Assembly: GCF_005886105.2 (NCBI RefSeq)
Contig: NZ_PNCO02000003.1
Location: 1 to 51,009, forward strand
Origin: Pseudoalteromonas galatheae
GTDB taxonomy: Bacteria > Pseudomonadota > Gammaproteobacteria > Enterobacterales > Alteromonadaceae
DNA length: 51,009 bases
Direction of reading: 5' to 3'
In this document: piece after piece, positions 16,980 to 26,395 of the stretch
How the letters are laid out: each line of letters starts with the position of its first letter
How positions within the stretch are numbered: position 1 is the first letter of the stretch
Notes under the pieces: generated by a model
Seen by the model: only the letters and a program-made list of their open reading frames with translations
The model's database searches: none
What the model was told of the DNA's origin: nothing
Translations under genes and position numbers: made by a program

Positions 16980-19718
16980 TTAATTAAGCATTTGTCTCAA
17001 TACATACTGCAAAATGCCGCCATGTTGGTAGTACTCCCACTCTTTGGGGGTATCGATCCTGATATCCGCCGAAAACTTGACTTCTTTGCCATCCGCATTA
17101 GTTGCAGTGACTATTACTTCGGTTGATGTATCGTATATTCCTTCAATTTCGAACTCTTCTTCACCTGTTAATTCTAGTTCCTCGTGGCCATCACCTGATT
17201 TAAACTGCAGTGGTAGTACCCCCATACCGATGAGGTTAGAACGGTGAATTCGTTCATAGCTTTTAGCAAGTACAGCTTTAATACCAAGTAGTAAAGACCC
17301 TTTAGCAGCCCAATCCCGTGATGAACCTGTACCGTATTCACTACCAGCGAGCACTACGAGTGGCGTATTACGCTGTTGGTACTGCTCCGCAGCATCGAAA
17401 ATACTCATAAGTTCGCCCTCGGGTAATAGGCGGGTAATACCACCTTCGGTACCTGGAGCCAATTGATTGCGTAAGCGTACATTTGCGAATGTACCCCGCA
17501 TCATAACTTCGTGGTTACCACGACGCGAACCATAAGAATTAAAGTCAGCTTGCTTTACTCCTTGTGCTTGCAAATACTCCCCTGCTGGTGCCGAGGCTTT
17601 AATATTACCTGCTGGAGAAATGTGGTCAGTCGTTACAGAGTCGCCTAATTTGGCGAGGCAGCGTGCGCCTTTGATACTGGGGATCCCAGGTGGCTCTTTA
17701 CTCATATCATCAAAGAAAGGGGCTTTTCGAATATAAGTGGAGCTATCTTGCCAATCATAGCGCTCGCTCTGATTTACCGCGATTTGTTGCCAATGTTGGT
17801 CGCCTTGGTAAACGTCAGCATAGTTCTTCTCAAACATGGCTTGTGTGACAGTCTGAGATACAAGTTCACTGACTTCAGAGACCGATGGCCATATGTCTTT
17901 TAAGAATACATCCTGTCCATGATCGGTTTGGCACAGTGGCTCATTATAGACATCGATATCAGTGCGACCTGCAAGTGCATAGGCAACGACAAGTGGCGGC
18001 GACGCAAGGAAGTTCATTTTTACATCTTGGTGGATCCGCCCCTCAAAGTTACGGTTTCCTGATAAAATGGAACTGACGACTAGCTGGTGTTTAACGATGG
18101 CTTCGTTAATTTCTTTTGGTAAAGGGCCTGAGTTGCCGATACAAGTCGTACAACCATAGCCGACTAAGTCAAAGCCGAGTTCAGCAAGCGGTTCTAAAAG
18201 GTCAGCTTGCTCTAGGTAATCGGTAACTACTTTTGAGCCTGGAGCCAATGAGGTTTTCACCCAAGGCTTAGGTTTCAAACCAAGCGCCTTTGCTTTTTGT
18301 GCCACAAGACCCGCGGCAAGAATAACACTTGGGTTAGAAGTGTTTGTGCAACTTGTGATAGCGGCAATAACACAGGCACCATCGACTAATTCAAACTCTT
18401 GCTCTTTAAATTTAACCTTACCAACGCCAAGTGTTGCGGGCTCATTTTGAGCAACCCGAGAAGTTCCGCCTTCACCAACAGTGCGAGCTTCATCTTGATC
18501 TGACACGGCATTTTTTTCACTGCGTTCATGCTGGAATTCACCTAAATGGGCTTGAATTGTTTTGCCTGCGTCATTGAGAGGAATTCTATCTTGTGGGCGC
18601 TTTGGACCTGCAAGGCTCGGAACCACTGTCGCTAAGTCTAGTGTCAGTACGTCGGTGTAAAGTGGTTCATCACCGGGTTCTCGCCACATACCTTGATGCT
18701 TAGCATAACCTTCTATCAGTGCAATTTTTTCTTCATCACGATTAGTTAATCGCAGATATTCCAGGGTTTCGTTATCAATGGGGAAAATACCGCAGGTTGC
18801 CCCATATTCAGGAGCCATATTGGCGATGGTAGCACGATCAGCAAGTGGTAAGTCTGCTAAACCATCACCAAAGAATTCGACAAACTTACCCACTACGCCA
18901 TGTTCACGTAGCATTTGTGTCACGGTGAGTACCAAGTCTGTTGCGGTTGTACCTTCAGGCAACTGCCCTTCAAGTTTAAAACCAACGACCTGAGGAATGA
19001 GCAGTGAAATTGGCTGACCAAGCATAGCGGCTTCGGCCTCAATGCCACCTACGCCCCAACCCAAAATACCAAGGCCATTGATCATTGTTGTATGAGAGTC
19101 AGTTCCTACTAATGTATCAGGGTAAGCGAATGGCATACCGTCGATTTCTTTTTCAAATACCACACGTGCTAAATACTCTAGGTTGACTTGGTGCACGATC
19201 CCAGTTGCGGGTGGCACCACTTTTAGATTGTCAAACGCGCCTTGCCCCCAGCGCAAAAACTCATAGCGCTCTTTATTGCGTTGGTACTCTAACTTAGCAT
19301 TAAGATCAAAGGCACCATCGTGGCCATATTCGTCTACTTGTACTGAGTGGTCTATGACCATTTCAGCGGGTGATAAGGGGTTGATTTTGTTTGGATCTCC
19401 GCCGAGTTTAGCCATAGCATCACGCATTGCTGCAAGATCCACGATGGCCGGTACGCCTGTAAAGTCTTGCATCACAACGCGCGCAGGCGTAAAAGCAACT
19501 TCTTTACTGGGTTTATCTTCCGGTTTCCAGTTGAGTAAGGCATCGATGTCTTGAGCAGTCACGTTTTTGCCATCTTCATGACGCAGTAAATTCTCTAATA
19601 AAATTTTAAGCGAAAACGGTAATCTTCTTGCTCTGTCGCTTAAAGCTGGAAGTGAGTGAATATGGACCTGACGTTCGCCGACGGTAAGCTGAGTCAGGGT
19701 GTTATATGAGTTATTCAT
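16980..19718 (-). CDS. acnA: aconitate hydratase A
   Basis: This ~912-residue enzyme interconverts citrate and isocitrate in the TCA cycle and has the AcnA/IRP1 architecture. The three 4Fe-4S cluster cysteines are in ITSCTNTSNPSV and GCTTCIGNSGPL. Substrate-binding segments LVGTDSHTTMINGLG, SRRGNHEVMMRG and EYGTGSSRDWAAKG are intact. It is slightly longer than E. coli AcnA (891). A charged segment before the cluster (HERSEKNAVSDQDEAR) may account for the difference. The ATG at 19718 follows AGGAAAGGG; an earlier in-frame start at 19787 would add a non-homologous leader. A terminator lies at 16926-16962. Confidence 0.97.
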   Translation of the reverse strand: MNNSYNTLTQLTVGERQVHIHSLPALSDRARRLPFSLKILLENLLRHEDGKNVTAQDIDALLNWKPEDKPSKEVAFTPARVVMQDFTGVPAIVDLAAMRDAMAKLGGDPNKINPLSPAEMVIDHSVQVDEYGHDGAFDLNAKLEYQRNKERYEFLRWGQGAFDNLKVVPPATGIVHQVNLEYLARVVFEKEIDGMPFAYPDTLVGTDSHTTMINGLGILGWGVGGIEAEAAMLGQPISLLIPQVVGFKLEGQLPEGTTATDLVLTVTQMLREHGVVGKFVEFFGDGLADLPLADRATIANMAPEYGATCGIFPIDNETLEYLRLTNRDEEKIALIEGYAKHQGMWREPGDEPLYTDVLTLDLATVVPSLAGPKRPQDRIPLNDAGKTIQAHLGEFQHERSEKNAVSDQDEARTVGEGGTSRVAQNEPATLGVGKVKFKEQEFELVDGACVIAAITSCTNTSNPSVILAAGLVAQKAKALGLKPKPWVKTSLAPGSKVVTDYLEQADLLEPLAELGFDLVGYGCTTCIGNSGPLPKEINEAIVKHQLVVSSILSGNRNFEGRIHQDVKMNFLASPPLVVAYALAGRTDIDVYNEPLCQTDHGQDVFLKDIWPSVSEVSELVSQTVTQAMFEKNYADVYQGDQHWQQIAVNQSERYDWQDSSTYIRKAPFFDDMSKEPPGIPSIKGARCLAKLGDSVTTDHISPAGNIKASAPAGEYLQAQGVKQADFNSYGSRRGNHEVMMRGTFANVRLRNQLAPGTEGGITRLLPEGELMSIFDAAEQYQQRNTPLVVLAGSEYGTGSSRDWAAKGSLLLGIKAVLAKSYERIHRSNLIGMGVLPLQFKSGDGHEELELTGEEEFEIEGIYDTSTEVIVTATNADGKEVKFSADIRIDTPKEWEYYQHGGILQYVLRQMLN

Positions 19719-19734
19719 GCTTGACCCTTTCCTT

Positions 19735-19750
19735 ATACCAACTGCACTTA
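19735..19750. repeat. partial copy of the ATACCAATTG repeat end
   Basis: ATACCAACTGCACTTA differs at two positions from the first 16 bases of the palindromic repeat at 1-161. It sits just upstream of the acnA Shine-Dalgarno. No matching opposite arm is clear, so it could be a degenerate half-element or chance. Confidence 0.4.
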
Positions 19751-19941
19751 AGGTTTGCTCTATGTTAATAGGGAAGTAGAGCATCAAATTAAGCGAATTG
19801 GTTTGGTTCTAAAAATGCAAAACATGGTGCATAGAATGTACCAGTTGCAGATTTGCTGCTTTTTTATACTTCTTATAGTCCTAGTGTTGATTGAGTACTT
19901 TTTCAAGGGGGAAGTGCACTTTAGCGGGGTATCAGTGCACT

Positions 19942-19959
19942 AAAAAGGTGAGCCTTTTT
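19942..19959. terminator. weak bidirectional terminator
   Basis: AAAAAGG and CCTTTTT with a 4-base loop form a symmetric A/T-flanked hairpin 30 bases beyond the end of the S4-domain gene on the minus strand. Confidence 0.45.
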
Positions 19960-19988
19960 GTTATTAAGTGTGTCAGCGTGTGGAATTA

Positions 19989-20357
19989 TCAGCCAAAGGA
20001 AATGGGCTTTCGACCTGTATTTTTGTCTACTTGTGTGTAAGATTTTCCTGACTTTTGTCGTTTTTTCTTACTTGATTTTGGTGCCGTTTCGGCGCGTGGT
20101 GTGGCTACCGCACGGGGTTGTGGCGTTGCATCAGGTGCTAAGGTTAAATGAAATTCATCACCATCAAAATGCAGAATATCGCCTGAATAAATCTTTTTAC
20201 GCTTTTGCGTACATATTTCATCGTTGACTGCTACATAACCTTCAGTGATCAGTAACTTAGCATGTCCACCAGTTTCTGCTAAGTCCAGTACTTTCAAAAG
20301 GTTACATAATTCTATTGGCTCTTCTTCAAGCTCAATTTCAATAAACCCATCTTGCAT
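19989..20357 (-). CDS. S4 domain RNA-binding protein (YbcJ-like)
   Basis: The 122-residue protein has an S4-type RNA-binding domain in its first ~70 residues: IELCNLLKVLDLAETGGHAK, LITEGYVAVNDEICTQKRKK and GDILHFDG, resembling E. coli YbcJ. A basic tail of about 45 residues (SSKKKRQKSGKSY) is additional to the 70-residue E. coli protein and should strengthen nucleic-acid binding. It probably acts on ribosomal RNA or ribosomes, which is inferred from the fold. It is a single gene convergent towards acnA's upstream region. Confidence 0.85.
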   Translation of the reverse strand: MQDGFIEIELEEEPIELCNLLKVLDLAETGGHAKLLITEGYVAVNDEICTQKRKKIYSGDILHFDGDEFHLTLAPDATPQPRAVATPRAETAPKSSKKKRQKSGKSYTQVDKNTGRKPISFG

Positions 20358-20555
20358 TTAATTAACCTCAACATGCCGTATTTACTTAACACGGCCAGTG
20401 CCTCATTGTCTTATACGACAGTATATAAAATTACTGCGATGAATGACGAAACTTTTTCGTTAAATCTGAGGTCTTTAACATTACTGAAGCATTTGGTGTG
20501 TATCTTGCACGCCGACCACGCGATTTGTTTTTATCAGTATTATATGGAGGCAACG

Positions 20556-20825
20556 ATGGGTATTCGCACAGCATTAAGAAAAGAGCTTATGAACGTAGAT
20601 AAGACTGATCTAATGACCGCGGATGATGTACGTCACTATGTCAATGAGTCTCTTACGCAAGCCAAGGATAAGCTTTCGGTCATCTCTCGATTCAATGAGC
20701 ATCATAGTCAGGTGCAAGCGGGACTGCCAAGTCAGGAACAGCACCTACGTCATCAACAGCATCGATTGTTTAAAGATATTCTCTATCCTAAATCATCTGT
20801 TCAAAATTGGCTATCTAGGTGTTAA
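20556..20825 (+). CDS. small hypothetical protein
   Basis: This 89-residue, mostly helical, charged protein (RTALRKELMNVDKTDLMTAD) has no signal peptide or membrane segment. I chose the ATG at 20556 because a GGAGG lies six bases upstream; longer in-frame starts would cover the divergent promoter region of the S4 gene. The C-terminal part is rich in His and Gln. No family is recognised. Confidence 0.6.
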   Translation: MGIRTALRKELMNVDKTDLMTADDVRHYVNESLTQAKDKLSVISRFNEHHSQVQAGLPSQEQHLRHQQHRLFKDILYPKSSVQNWLSRC

Positions 20826-20848
20826 TCTAAGGTATTAATAAGACTGAG

Positions 20849-20883
20849 GTTGAAATGCACTACCTAGATTAGGTGCATTTCAA
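20849..20883 (+). other. hairpin between two plus-strand genes
   Basis: TGAAATGCAC (20851-20860) pairs perfectly with GTGCATTTCA (20873-20882). There is no T-run on either strand, so it is not a classical terminator; it may be an operator or an mRNA processing structure. Confidence 0.4.
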
Positions 20884-20909
20884 ACCGAGGCATAACACCA
20901 AGGATGACA

Positions 20910-21572
20910 ATGCAACGTATCTTCGCAATGGCCGCTTTACTATTGAGTGGTTGTAGCATCCAAACTCTACATATTTTTGAGTCTGGTCTTGATGACAGTA
21001 CCAGAGCGGATCTAGTTAAAGCTTTAGAAGAGCGAGATATTCATTATCGTTTTACAGAGCTTCCCGTACCTCAACAATATGAAGATGCACGCTTGAATAT
21101 TCCACCGATGACTTCAGGTGACAAGTGGCATAGGGAGATTGAATATGTGGTTAGAGAGATTGGTTTTGATTCGCTGACAATCTCTGAATTTAATATGCAA
21201 AGGCATCGCTATACTCCAAATAATGCAGGATTGTATTTGGTGCAAAACAGAGCTGTTCAAGCATTGCCAGATCTATTATTTGCCCACCAATGCAAAGACG
21301 ATTCTATCCAATTGCAGCTGAAATCTAGTGGTCATTGGCAGCAAGTTGGCACTGAGTATCGGGGGCGTTGGACTTATAAAAGTAAATATCTCACGCTCAC
21401 GTGGCGTGAGAAGCCCGAACAACATCCTTACCAGCAAGTGTATTCCGAGCGAGAACATATAGTACAGACACTGCACGGGCCGAAGCCTGCAAAAACATTT
21501 ACCCGGCAGCAGCTTTTCGATGGACCTGTGCCAGTATTTAACTGTGACTTACAAGTGATCTTTGCTGAGTGA
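20910..21572 (+). CDS. lipoprotein of unknown function
   Basis: The ~220-residue protein has a lipoprotein signal peptide with lipobox LLSGC (Cys ~15). The mature part begins with LHIFESGLDDSTRADLVKAL, which resembles a small alpha/beta domain. Two cysteines in the C-terminal half (AHQCKDD and FNCDLQV) may pair. I choose the second ATG (20910), six bases after AAGG, over the first at 20904. The 3' end overlaps the convergent binding-protein gene by 24 bases. No family is recognised. Confidence 0.75.
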   Translation: MQRIFAMAALLLSGCSIQTLHIFESGLDDSTRADLVKALEERDIHYRFTELPVPQQYEDARLNIPPMTSGDKWHREIEYVVREIGFDSLTISEFNMQRHRYTPNNAGLYLVQNRAVQALPDLLFAHQCKDDSIQLQLKSSGHWQQVGTEYRGRWTYKSKYLTLTWREKPEQHPYQQVYSEREHIVQTLHGPKPAKTFTRQQLFDGPVPVFNCDLQVIFAE

Positions 21573-22556
21573 GTTAATGGCTCGCTGGGCTCGTGAGACT
21601 TGCTGCAGGCCAAGCTTCACCTGTTGCATGGCGGGAAGAAATGGAGCAGGAACTGTGTTCGAGCTCTGAATCACAGGGTATTCATGAAGTAAATTAGCAT
21701 ACATGGACTGAGTACTCGGTTTCAGCAAGAAATCAATAAATAGCTCGGCATTGTGTGCATTGGGTGAGTGCTTTGCTATAGCAACTGTCGTGGTAGAAAT
21801 AGGCGTTTTTCCCGAGTGCATTTTCAGAAAGTGGATTTCTAGCTGTTCGGCAAGGGCCTTGTCGCGCTTATTTTCGGAGTGCTGCATCATGCTCCAGTAG
21901 TAGTGATTTGCCAACGCGAATTCGCATTGGCCTTGTGCAAGCGCTCGCAGTTGATCTCTATCTCCTCCAACAGGGCGCTTTGCTAATAGCGCATTGGCTT
22001 GGCTGAGCCATGCGGAGTCATTGTTATGTGAAGAAGCATAGAGGCTCGATGCTAACGTCAAGTTATAACTATGAGACCACTGGCGAATGCAAAATTTACC
22101 CTTATAAAGTGCTTTATCTAAATCTGAAAAGTGTTCTGGCAAGGGGGTAGAAACGCCTTTTTTACGGAATAATGCGCGTGTCCTTATAGAAACGCTGATC
22201 CAACGCTTATCATCATCCTTGAGTTCATGATTTACTGCTTGCCAATTTGTGATCTTGTCGATAGGCCGCAGTAGTGTTTTGTAATCATGCAACTGAATAA
22301 GATCGGAGGTGAGTAACACATCGGCCTTTGAGTGGGCACCATCGCTTTTGAGACGCTCAAGCAGTTGTGCTGATTTACCATTTACTAGGTTTACGGTGAT
22401 CCCAGTCTCCTTTTCAAATGCCTTAAGGACAGGTTGAATTAATTCATATTTTCTAAATGAATAGACGTTTACTTGCGAGGTGTGGGGCTGCTTCGCAACC
22501 GCTTGACCAAAATGTACCCAAAAGAGCAAAAAAAGGAAAAGTTTACTTTTATTCAT
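21549..22556 (-). CDS. FbpA/FutA-like iron(III) substrate-binding protein, orphan
   Basis: This 335-residue periplasmic binding protein has a signal peptide (MNKSKLFLFLLFWVHFGQAVA). The family pattern VNVYSFRKYELIQPVLKAF, then ADVLLTSDLIQLHDY, is of the FbpA type. The segment GGDRDQLRALAQGQCEFAL followed by ANHYYW carries the tandem tyrosines that bind ferric iron in this family. No FbpB permease or FbpC ATPase gene lies nearby. It is divergent from a transmembrane GGDEF-EAL gene across only 45 bases, so it may deliver iron to a distant transporter or act as a ligand sensor for that protein. The ligand is an inference. Confidence 0.87.
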   Translation of the reverse strand: MNKSKLFLFLLFWVHFGQAVAKQPHTSQVNVYSFRKYELIQPVLKAFEKETGITVNLVNGKSAQLLERLKSDGAHSKADVLLTSDLIQLHDYKTLLRPIDKITNWQAVNHELKDDDKRWISVSIRTRALFRKKGVSTPLPEHFSDLDKALYKGKFCIRQWSHSYNLTLASSLYASSHNNDSAWLSQANALLAKRPVGGDRDQLRALAQGQCEFALANHYYWSMMQHSENKRDKALAEQLEIHFLKMHSGKTPISTTTVAIAKHSPNAHNAELFIDFLLKPSTQSMYANLLHEYPVIQSSNTVPAPFLPAMQQVKLGLQQVSRAQRAINSLSKDHL

Positions 22557-22601
22557 TGCAAATAAGAATTATTATCGAATGGGTGTAGCATACAATGTTC
22601 A

Positions 22602-25343
22602 ATGAAGATGTCCAGACTTAAACGACGTATTTTTACAAGCGCCAGGCTCACTAAAGCTCGAGTGCTTTTTAAGCGCGCTTTCCCTGCATTATGGCTATTA
22701 TTATTATTTGCTACATTAATTTATGTCGGGGTGATAGTGAATGTTTACTATCAAAATCAGTCCGATAGTAAAAGGGCACAAGAATTAACACGCTTAGAAT
22801 ACTTGTTAGATGGTAAGTTGCAGCACGTTGCCCACCTACTGTATTCGATAGATGCCTACCTTAACACCCACCAAGATGCTGACTTTTACGAGATAGCACA
22901 ATCACAGCTTACCACGGCGAACTTAGGGTTGAGTATGGAGACATACGCGGCGGTTTCACCAGATCAATTCTCTATTTTAGAAAAAGTGCAGCGAGAAAGG
23001 GGTTATTTTGACTTTAAAGTCAGACGCGAAGTAGAGGAACAGGCTGAACAGTGGTTGGTGGTTACCCGCGCTGCACCTGTGTCTGAAGTTGGCCAAACGG
23101 TTGGGCAAGCGCGTGTACTCGCACAAGATATTTTTGCAGAGCGAGATGAGAATGACCTAACAACTTATGTCTGGCCAGATAGACAAAAACTCAGTGTCTT
23201 GATAGAGCAGCCTCGACTTGGAGAGCTTAAGACGTTATTAGGGTTAAGCTTCGAGCTGCCAATGTTGCTAGATTCATTATTTGGGCAACTCTACCAACAG
23301 CGCAAGCAACACATATTGGTCTCTTCAAAAAATGAAATTATTTATAGCTCCGATTGGCAGAAACGTTTTGACCTTAATAGCTTAACGCCAAGTGCGGTAC
23401 ACACCATTAATTTTTATGGTTTGTCTATTACTATGCAGTTGTATGATGAGGCGTGTTTACATCCAAGTTGGTTAAATAATCATAGTGTGCTGATTGTACT
23501 CTTTTTAGCTATTTTGGCTGCATGTATTTTATTGGTGTGGCTCCAGCTAAGACAACTGAAAAACCGGAATGAAACTGTCAATAGTTTAGTGATTGAAAGA
23601 ACCAAAAGCCTCGAGGTGTCGAACCACAGATTACAAATTGAATCTAATAAGCGATTGGGGGCTTTGCAGCAACAGGTCGCTGCAGAGCGTAAATATAAAA
23701 GTTTGTTTTTTAATAGTCATGAAGGTTTGTTTGTACTAAATCGTCATGGCCATATTATTGACTCTAACCCTGCATTCAATCAGTTGCTTTTTGCTGGGCG
23801 CATTCCTTCGCCTGATACGAACTTTGCTGTGCTTATGCAAGATCCTGAATGTCATGAGCAGTGGAACCAGATTGTTGCTATGAAGCGAGCTCACCAAGAA
23901 ATGGAGTGGCTGGCAAAGGCTGAGTCTGGGGAGCACATCTGGCTTAGACACTCTGGGAATTGGTTGCATCAACCAGATAGTTGCCTATACGAGGGGAGAG
24001 TGACGGACATAACTCAGGCGAAACTATTCCAAGAACAATTACACTATAAAGCGCAACATGACAGCTTGACCGATCTGCTAAATCGCCAAAGTTTTGTGCC
24101 TTTGGTTGATAAGCTCCGTGAGCGTAGAAACGCCAAATTTACCCTGCTGTATATAGATTTAGACCGCTTTAAACTCATAAACGATACTTTGGGCCATCAA
24201 TCAGGCGATAAGCTACTTATCGAGTTTGCAACGCGAATGCGCACGCTGCTTAGTAGCTTTGCAGATATTGCTCGACTTGGTGGAGATGAATTCGCCGTCC
24301 TTATTTACGATGAACATCTACCTCAACCAATAGAGGGAGTATTAGAAGATATTCTTGCGCGGATCCGAGCACCATTTTTGTATCAGGGCAATAGTCATTC
24401 TGTGAGCGGTAGTGTCGGTGTACGTCACTTTACCGTTCCTTGTCTAAATTACGATGCTGAGAAACTACTACATGATGCTGATATTGCTATGTATGAGGCG
24501 AAGAAGCGAGGCAAGAATACCTACCATGTATTCACTAATGCAATCGCTTGTGAAGCTGGTCGAAAAATCCAGATTGAGCAAGCACTTCAAGCAATGGTAA
24601 TGTCACGTGAATTAAATCTGAACTTGCAACCCGTCTATTGTCAGCAAGGGCAGAATCTAAAAGGATTTGAAGCTCTGTTACGTTGGAATAGCCCAACGCT
24701 TGGAGAAGTGAGTCCCGCGGAATTTATTCCTATTGCAGAACAATGTGCGAAGATTTCGGAGCTTGGTCGTTGGGTGTTTGATCAGGCGCTAAGTTTTATG
24801 AATGAAGTAGGGGACAGTATGCTTTTTATAGCTGTCAATGTTTCTCCACTGCAGCTCCAATCGCCTGAGTTTGCTGCTTGGTTAATGTCTCGTTGTAAAG
24901 ATGAGGGAATTGCGATGGAACAGATCAAGCTTGAACTTACGGAGTCCGCTATGATGGCAGAGGAAAATATGCTTATTGGGCCGCTTGAGCAGCTACATCA
25001 AGCGGGATTTGGTATTTATATTGATGACTTTGGTACCGGCTATAGCAGCCTTGCACGACTAAATCATCTTCCAGTGGATGGCGTTAAAATAGATAGGGCA
25101 TTTATGTCAGGTATTGAACAGGGCGGTAAGGCGACGCAACTGATCGAAGCGATTTGTGCCATTGCGAACAGCTTTAACCTTGTAGTGACAGCCGAAGGTA
25201 TTGAAACGGCAGCACAGCTTGATGCGTTATCAAGGCTTTATTGTCATCAAACTCAAGGCTATTTTATGTCAAAGCCGCTCGGTGTTGCGAATGCTAAACG
25301 TTTGGCTCGAGGTAAGGCTGAAGTTCATCAATTATTTGGTTAG
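22602..25343 (+). CDS. membrane PAS-GGDEF-EAL c-di-GMP signalling protein
   Basis: This 913-residue protein has a transmembrane helix (~28-50), a periplasmic sensor region (~51-294) that I cannot assign with confidence, and a second helix (~295-316). A coiled coil, a PAS domain (~365-480), GGDEF (RLGGDEF at ~557-563) and EAL (FEALLRW at ~689) domains follow. EAL catalytic motifs are all intact (NVSPLQL, LELTES, DDFGTGYSS, KIDR, AEGIET), so phosphodiesterase activity is likely. The GGDEF motif is also intact, but the usual inhibitory RxxD site in front of it is missing. It shares a short divergent promoter region with the iron-binding protein gene. Confidence 0.93.
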   Translation: MKMSRLKRRIFTSARLTKARVLFKRAFPALWLLLLFATLIYVGVIVNVYYQNQSDSKRAQELTRLEYLLDGKLQHVAHLLYSIDAYLNTHQDADFYEIAQSQLTTANLGLSMETYAAVSPDQFSILEKVQRERGYFDFKVRREVEEQAEQWLVVTRAAPVSEVGQTVGQARVLAQDIFAERDENDLTTYVWPDRQKLSVLIEQPRLGELKTLLGLSFELPMLLDSLFGQLYQQRKQHILVSSKNEIIYSSDWQKRFDLNSLTPSAVHTINFYGLSITMQLYDEACLHPSWLNNHSVLIVLFLAILAACILLVWLQLRQLKNRNETVNSLVIERTKSLEVSNHRLQIESNKRLGALQQQVAAERKYKSLFFNSHEGLFVLNRHGHIIDSNPAFNQLLFAGRIPSPDTNFAVLMQDPECHEQWNQIVAMKRAHQEMEWLAKAESGEHIWLRHSGNWLHQPDSCLYEGRVTDITQAKLFQEQLHYKAQHDSLTDLLNRQSFVPLVDKLRERRNAKFTLLYIDLDRFKLINDTLGHQSGDKLLIEFATRMRTLLSSFADIARLGGDEFAVLIYDEHLPQPIEGVLEDILARIRAPFLYQGNSHSVSGSVGVRHFTVPCLNYDAEKLLHDADIAMYEAKKRGKNTYHVFTNAIACEAGRKIQIEQALQAMVMSRELNLNLQPVYCQQGQNLKGFEALLRWNSPTLGEVSPAEFIPIAEQCAKISELGRWVFDQALSFMNEVGDSMLFIAVNVSPLQLQSPEFAAWLMSRCKDEGIAMEQIKLELTESAMMAEENMLIGPLEQLHQAGFGIYIDDFGTGYSSLARLNHLPVDGVKIDRAFMSGIEQGGKATQLIEAICAIANSFNLVVTAEGIETAAQLDALSRLYCHQTQGYFMSKPLGVANAKRLARGKAEVHQLFG

Positions 25344-25516
25344 CTTACAGTCGCCCAGTTTATAGGCTTAAAGAGAATAAAAAATGATGCTTAGCTTTGT
25401 TGAGCTACGTTAAACTTAAGGTTCATTTTGAGTGCCAAAAATTATTTTAAAATAATCTATTGACCTAAAGTCGGGTTGAGGTTTTAACCTAAGCTTATCA
25501 ACTTAAGGAGCTAGTC

Positions 25517-26347
25517 ATGGATTTAAAAGTAAAAATTAATCAATATCTTGAAAGTTTGAATTTGCAATGTTCAGAGGGGCTTGCGCTTGTTACTGAGCTG
25601 CAACAAAAGCATCAATCTCATTTTTCTTTTTCTAGTATCAATGCCATGTACGGAGAGCGCTTACTCCTTGATGAACAGCCGCTTTTTGAGCGTTTGGTAA
25701 GTGGCAAGCAAGGTGGATATTGCTTTGAGCACAATAAGGTAGCATTTCTTGCACTACAACAGCTTGGTTTCAATGTAAGGCCTGTGTTGGGAAGAGTCAT
25801 GTTGAATGGTAGTTTAACCAACCCTCGTTCTCACCGCATCACACTATTAGAGCTAGATGGTGAGCAATATCTTGTAGATGTTGGCTTTGGTGTGAAATCT
25901 CCTCGGGCACCAATTAACATCAATCAGGCCTTAACTATCCAGGGTCAGCAGACTTATCAGGTACAAAAAACAGCAGACACAGTCAAAGTGACTTTGTTAG
26001 AGGAGGGAGAAGCACCGCTCACTCTTTATCATGTCGACCTTGCTGAGGTGTTCGAATCCGATTGTGAAGTGGCACACTTTTATTCCCATCAACACCCTGA
26101 AGCAGCGTTTGTGAATAACCTAGTGGTTTCTCGAATTACAGATTGCCATCGCTATTTGCTGCGCAATCAGAGCTATTTTGAATGGCATGAATGCGATGGC
26201 AGCGTTACTGAAACAGCAGTAGAGAGCTTTTCCCAGCTGGAGCAGCTCGTAAAGGAGGTATTTTTGCTTGAAATACCAAGAGCGGTTTTAAAAAGCGTAT
26301 ACGATAAAGTTCTAACTCGCGCAGCCAACAAACCAGTCGAACGTTAG
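25517..26347 (+). CDS. nat: arylamine N-acetyltransferase
   Basis: The 276-residue enzyme transfers acetyl groups from acetyl-CoA to arylamines or hydrazines. The catalytic triad is recognisable as Cys69 in GGYCFEHN, His106 in RSHRITLL and Asp121 in LVDVGFG. Length matches the bacterial NAT family (~275-280). A good AAGGAG Shine-Dalgarno lies before the ATG. It is monocistronic, with a hairpin at its 3' end convergent to cysQ. The physiological substrate is unknown. Confidence 0.94.
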   Translation: MDLKVKINQYLESLNLQCSEGLALVTELQQKHQSHFSFSSINAMYGERLLLDEQPLFERLVSGKQGGYCFEHNKVAFLALQQLGFNVRPVLGRVMLNGSLTNPRSHRITLLELDGEQYLVDVGFGVKSPRAPININQALTIQGQQTYQVQKTADTVKVTLLEEGEAPLTLYHVDLAEVFESDCEVAHFYSHQHPEAAFVNNLVVSRITDCHRYLLRNQSYFEWHECDGSVTETAVESFSQLEQLVKEVFLLEIPRAVLKSVYDKVLTRAANKPVER

Positions 26348-26357
26348 TTCGACTGGT
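26332..26357. terminator. hairpin between nat and cysQ
   Basis: ACCAGTCGAAC and GTTCGACTGGT form an 11-bp perfect stem with a 4-base loop that includes part of the nat stop region. It is followed only by CTT on the plus strand, so termination strength is uncertain. Confidence 0.6.
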
Positions 26358-26395
26358 CTTACGTGAACTAGCTTAAGCTATTAAAACCGTCTCGT

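Noticed and set aside
19958..20227. 89-residue plus ORF opposite the S4-domain gene
   Set aside because: Almost wholly antisense to the S4 gene, which has clear homology.
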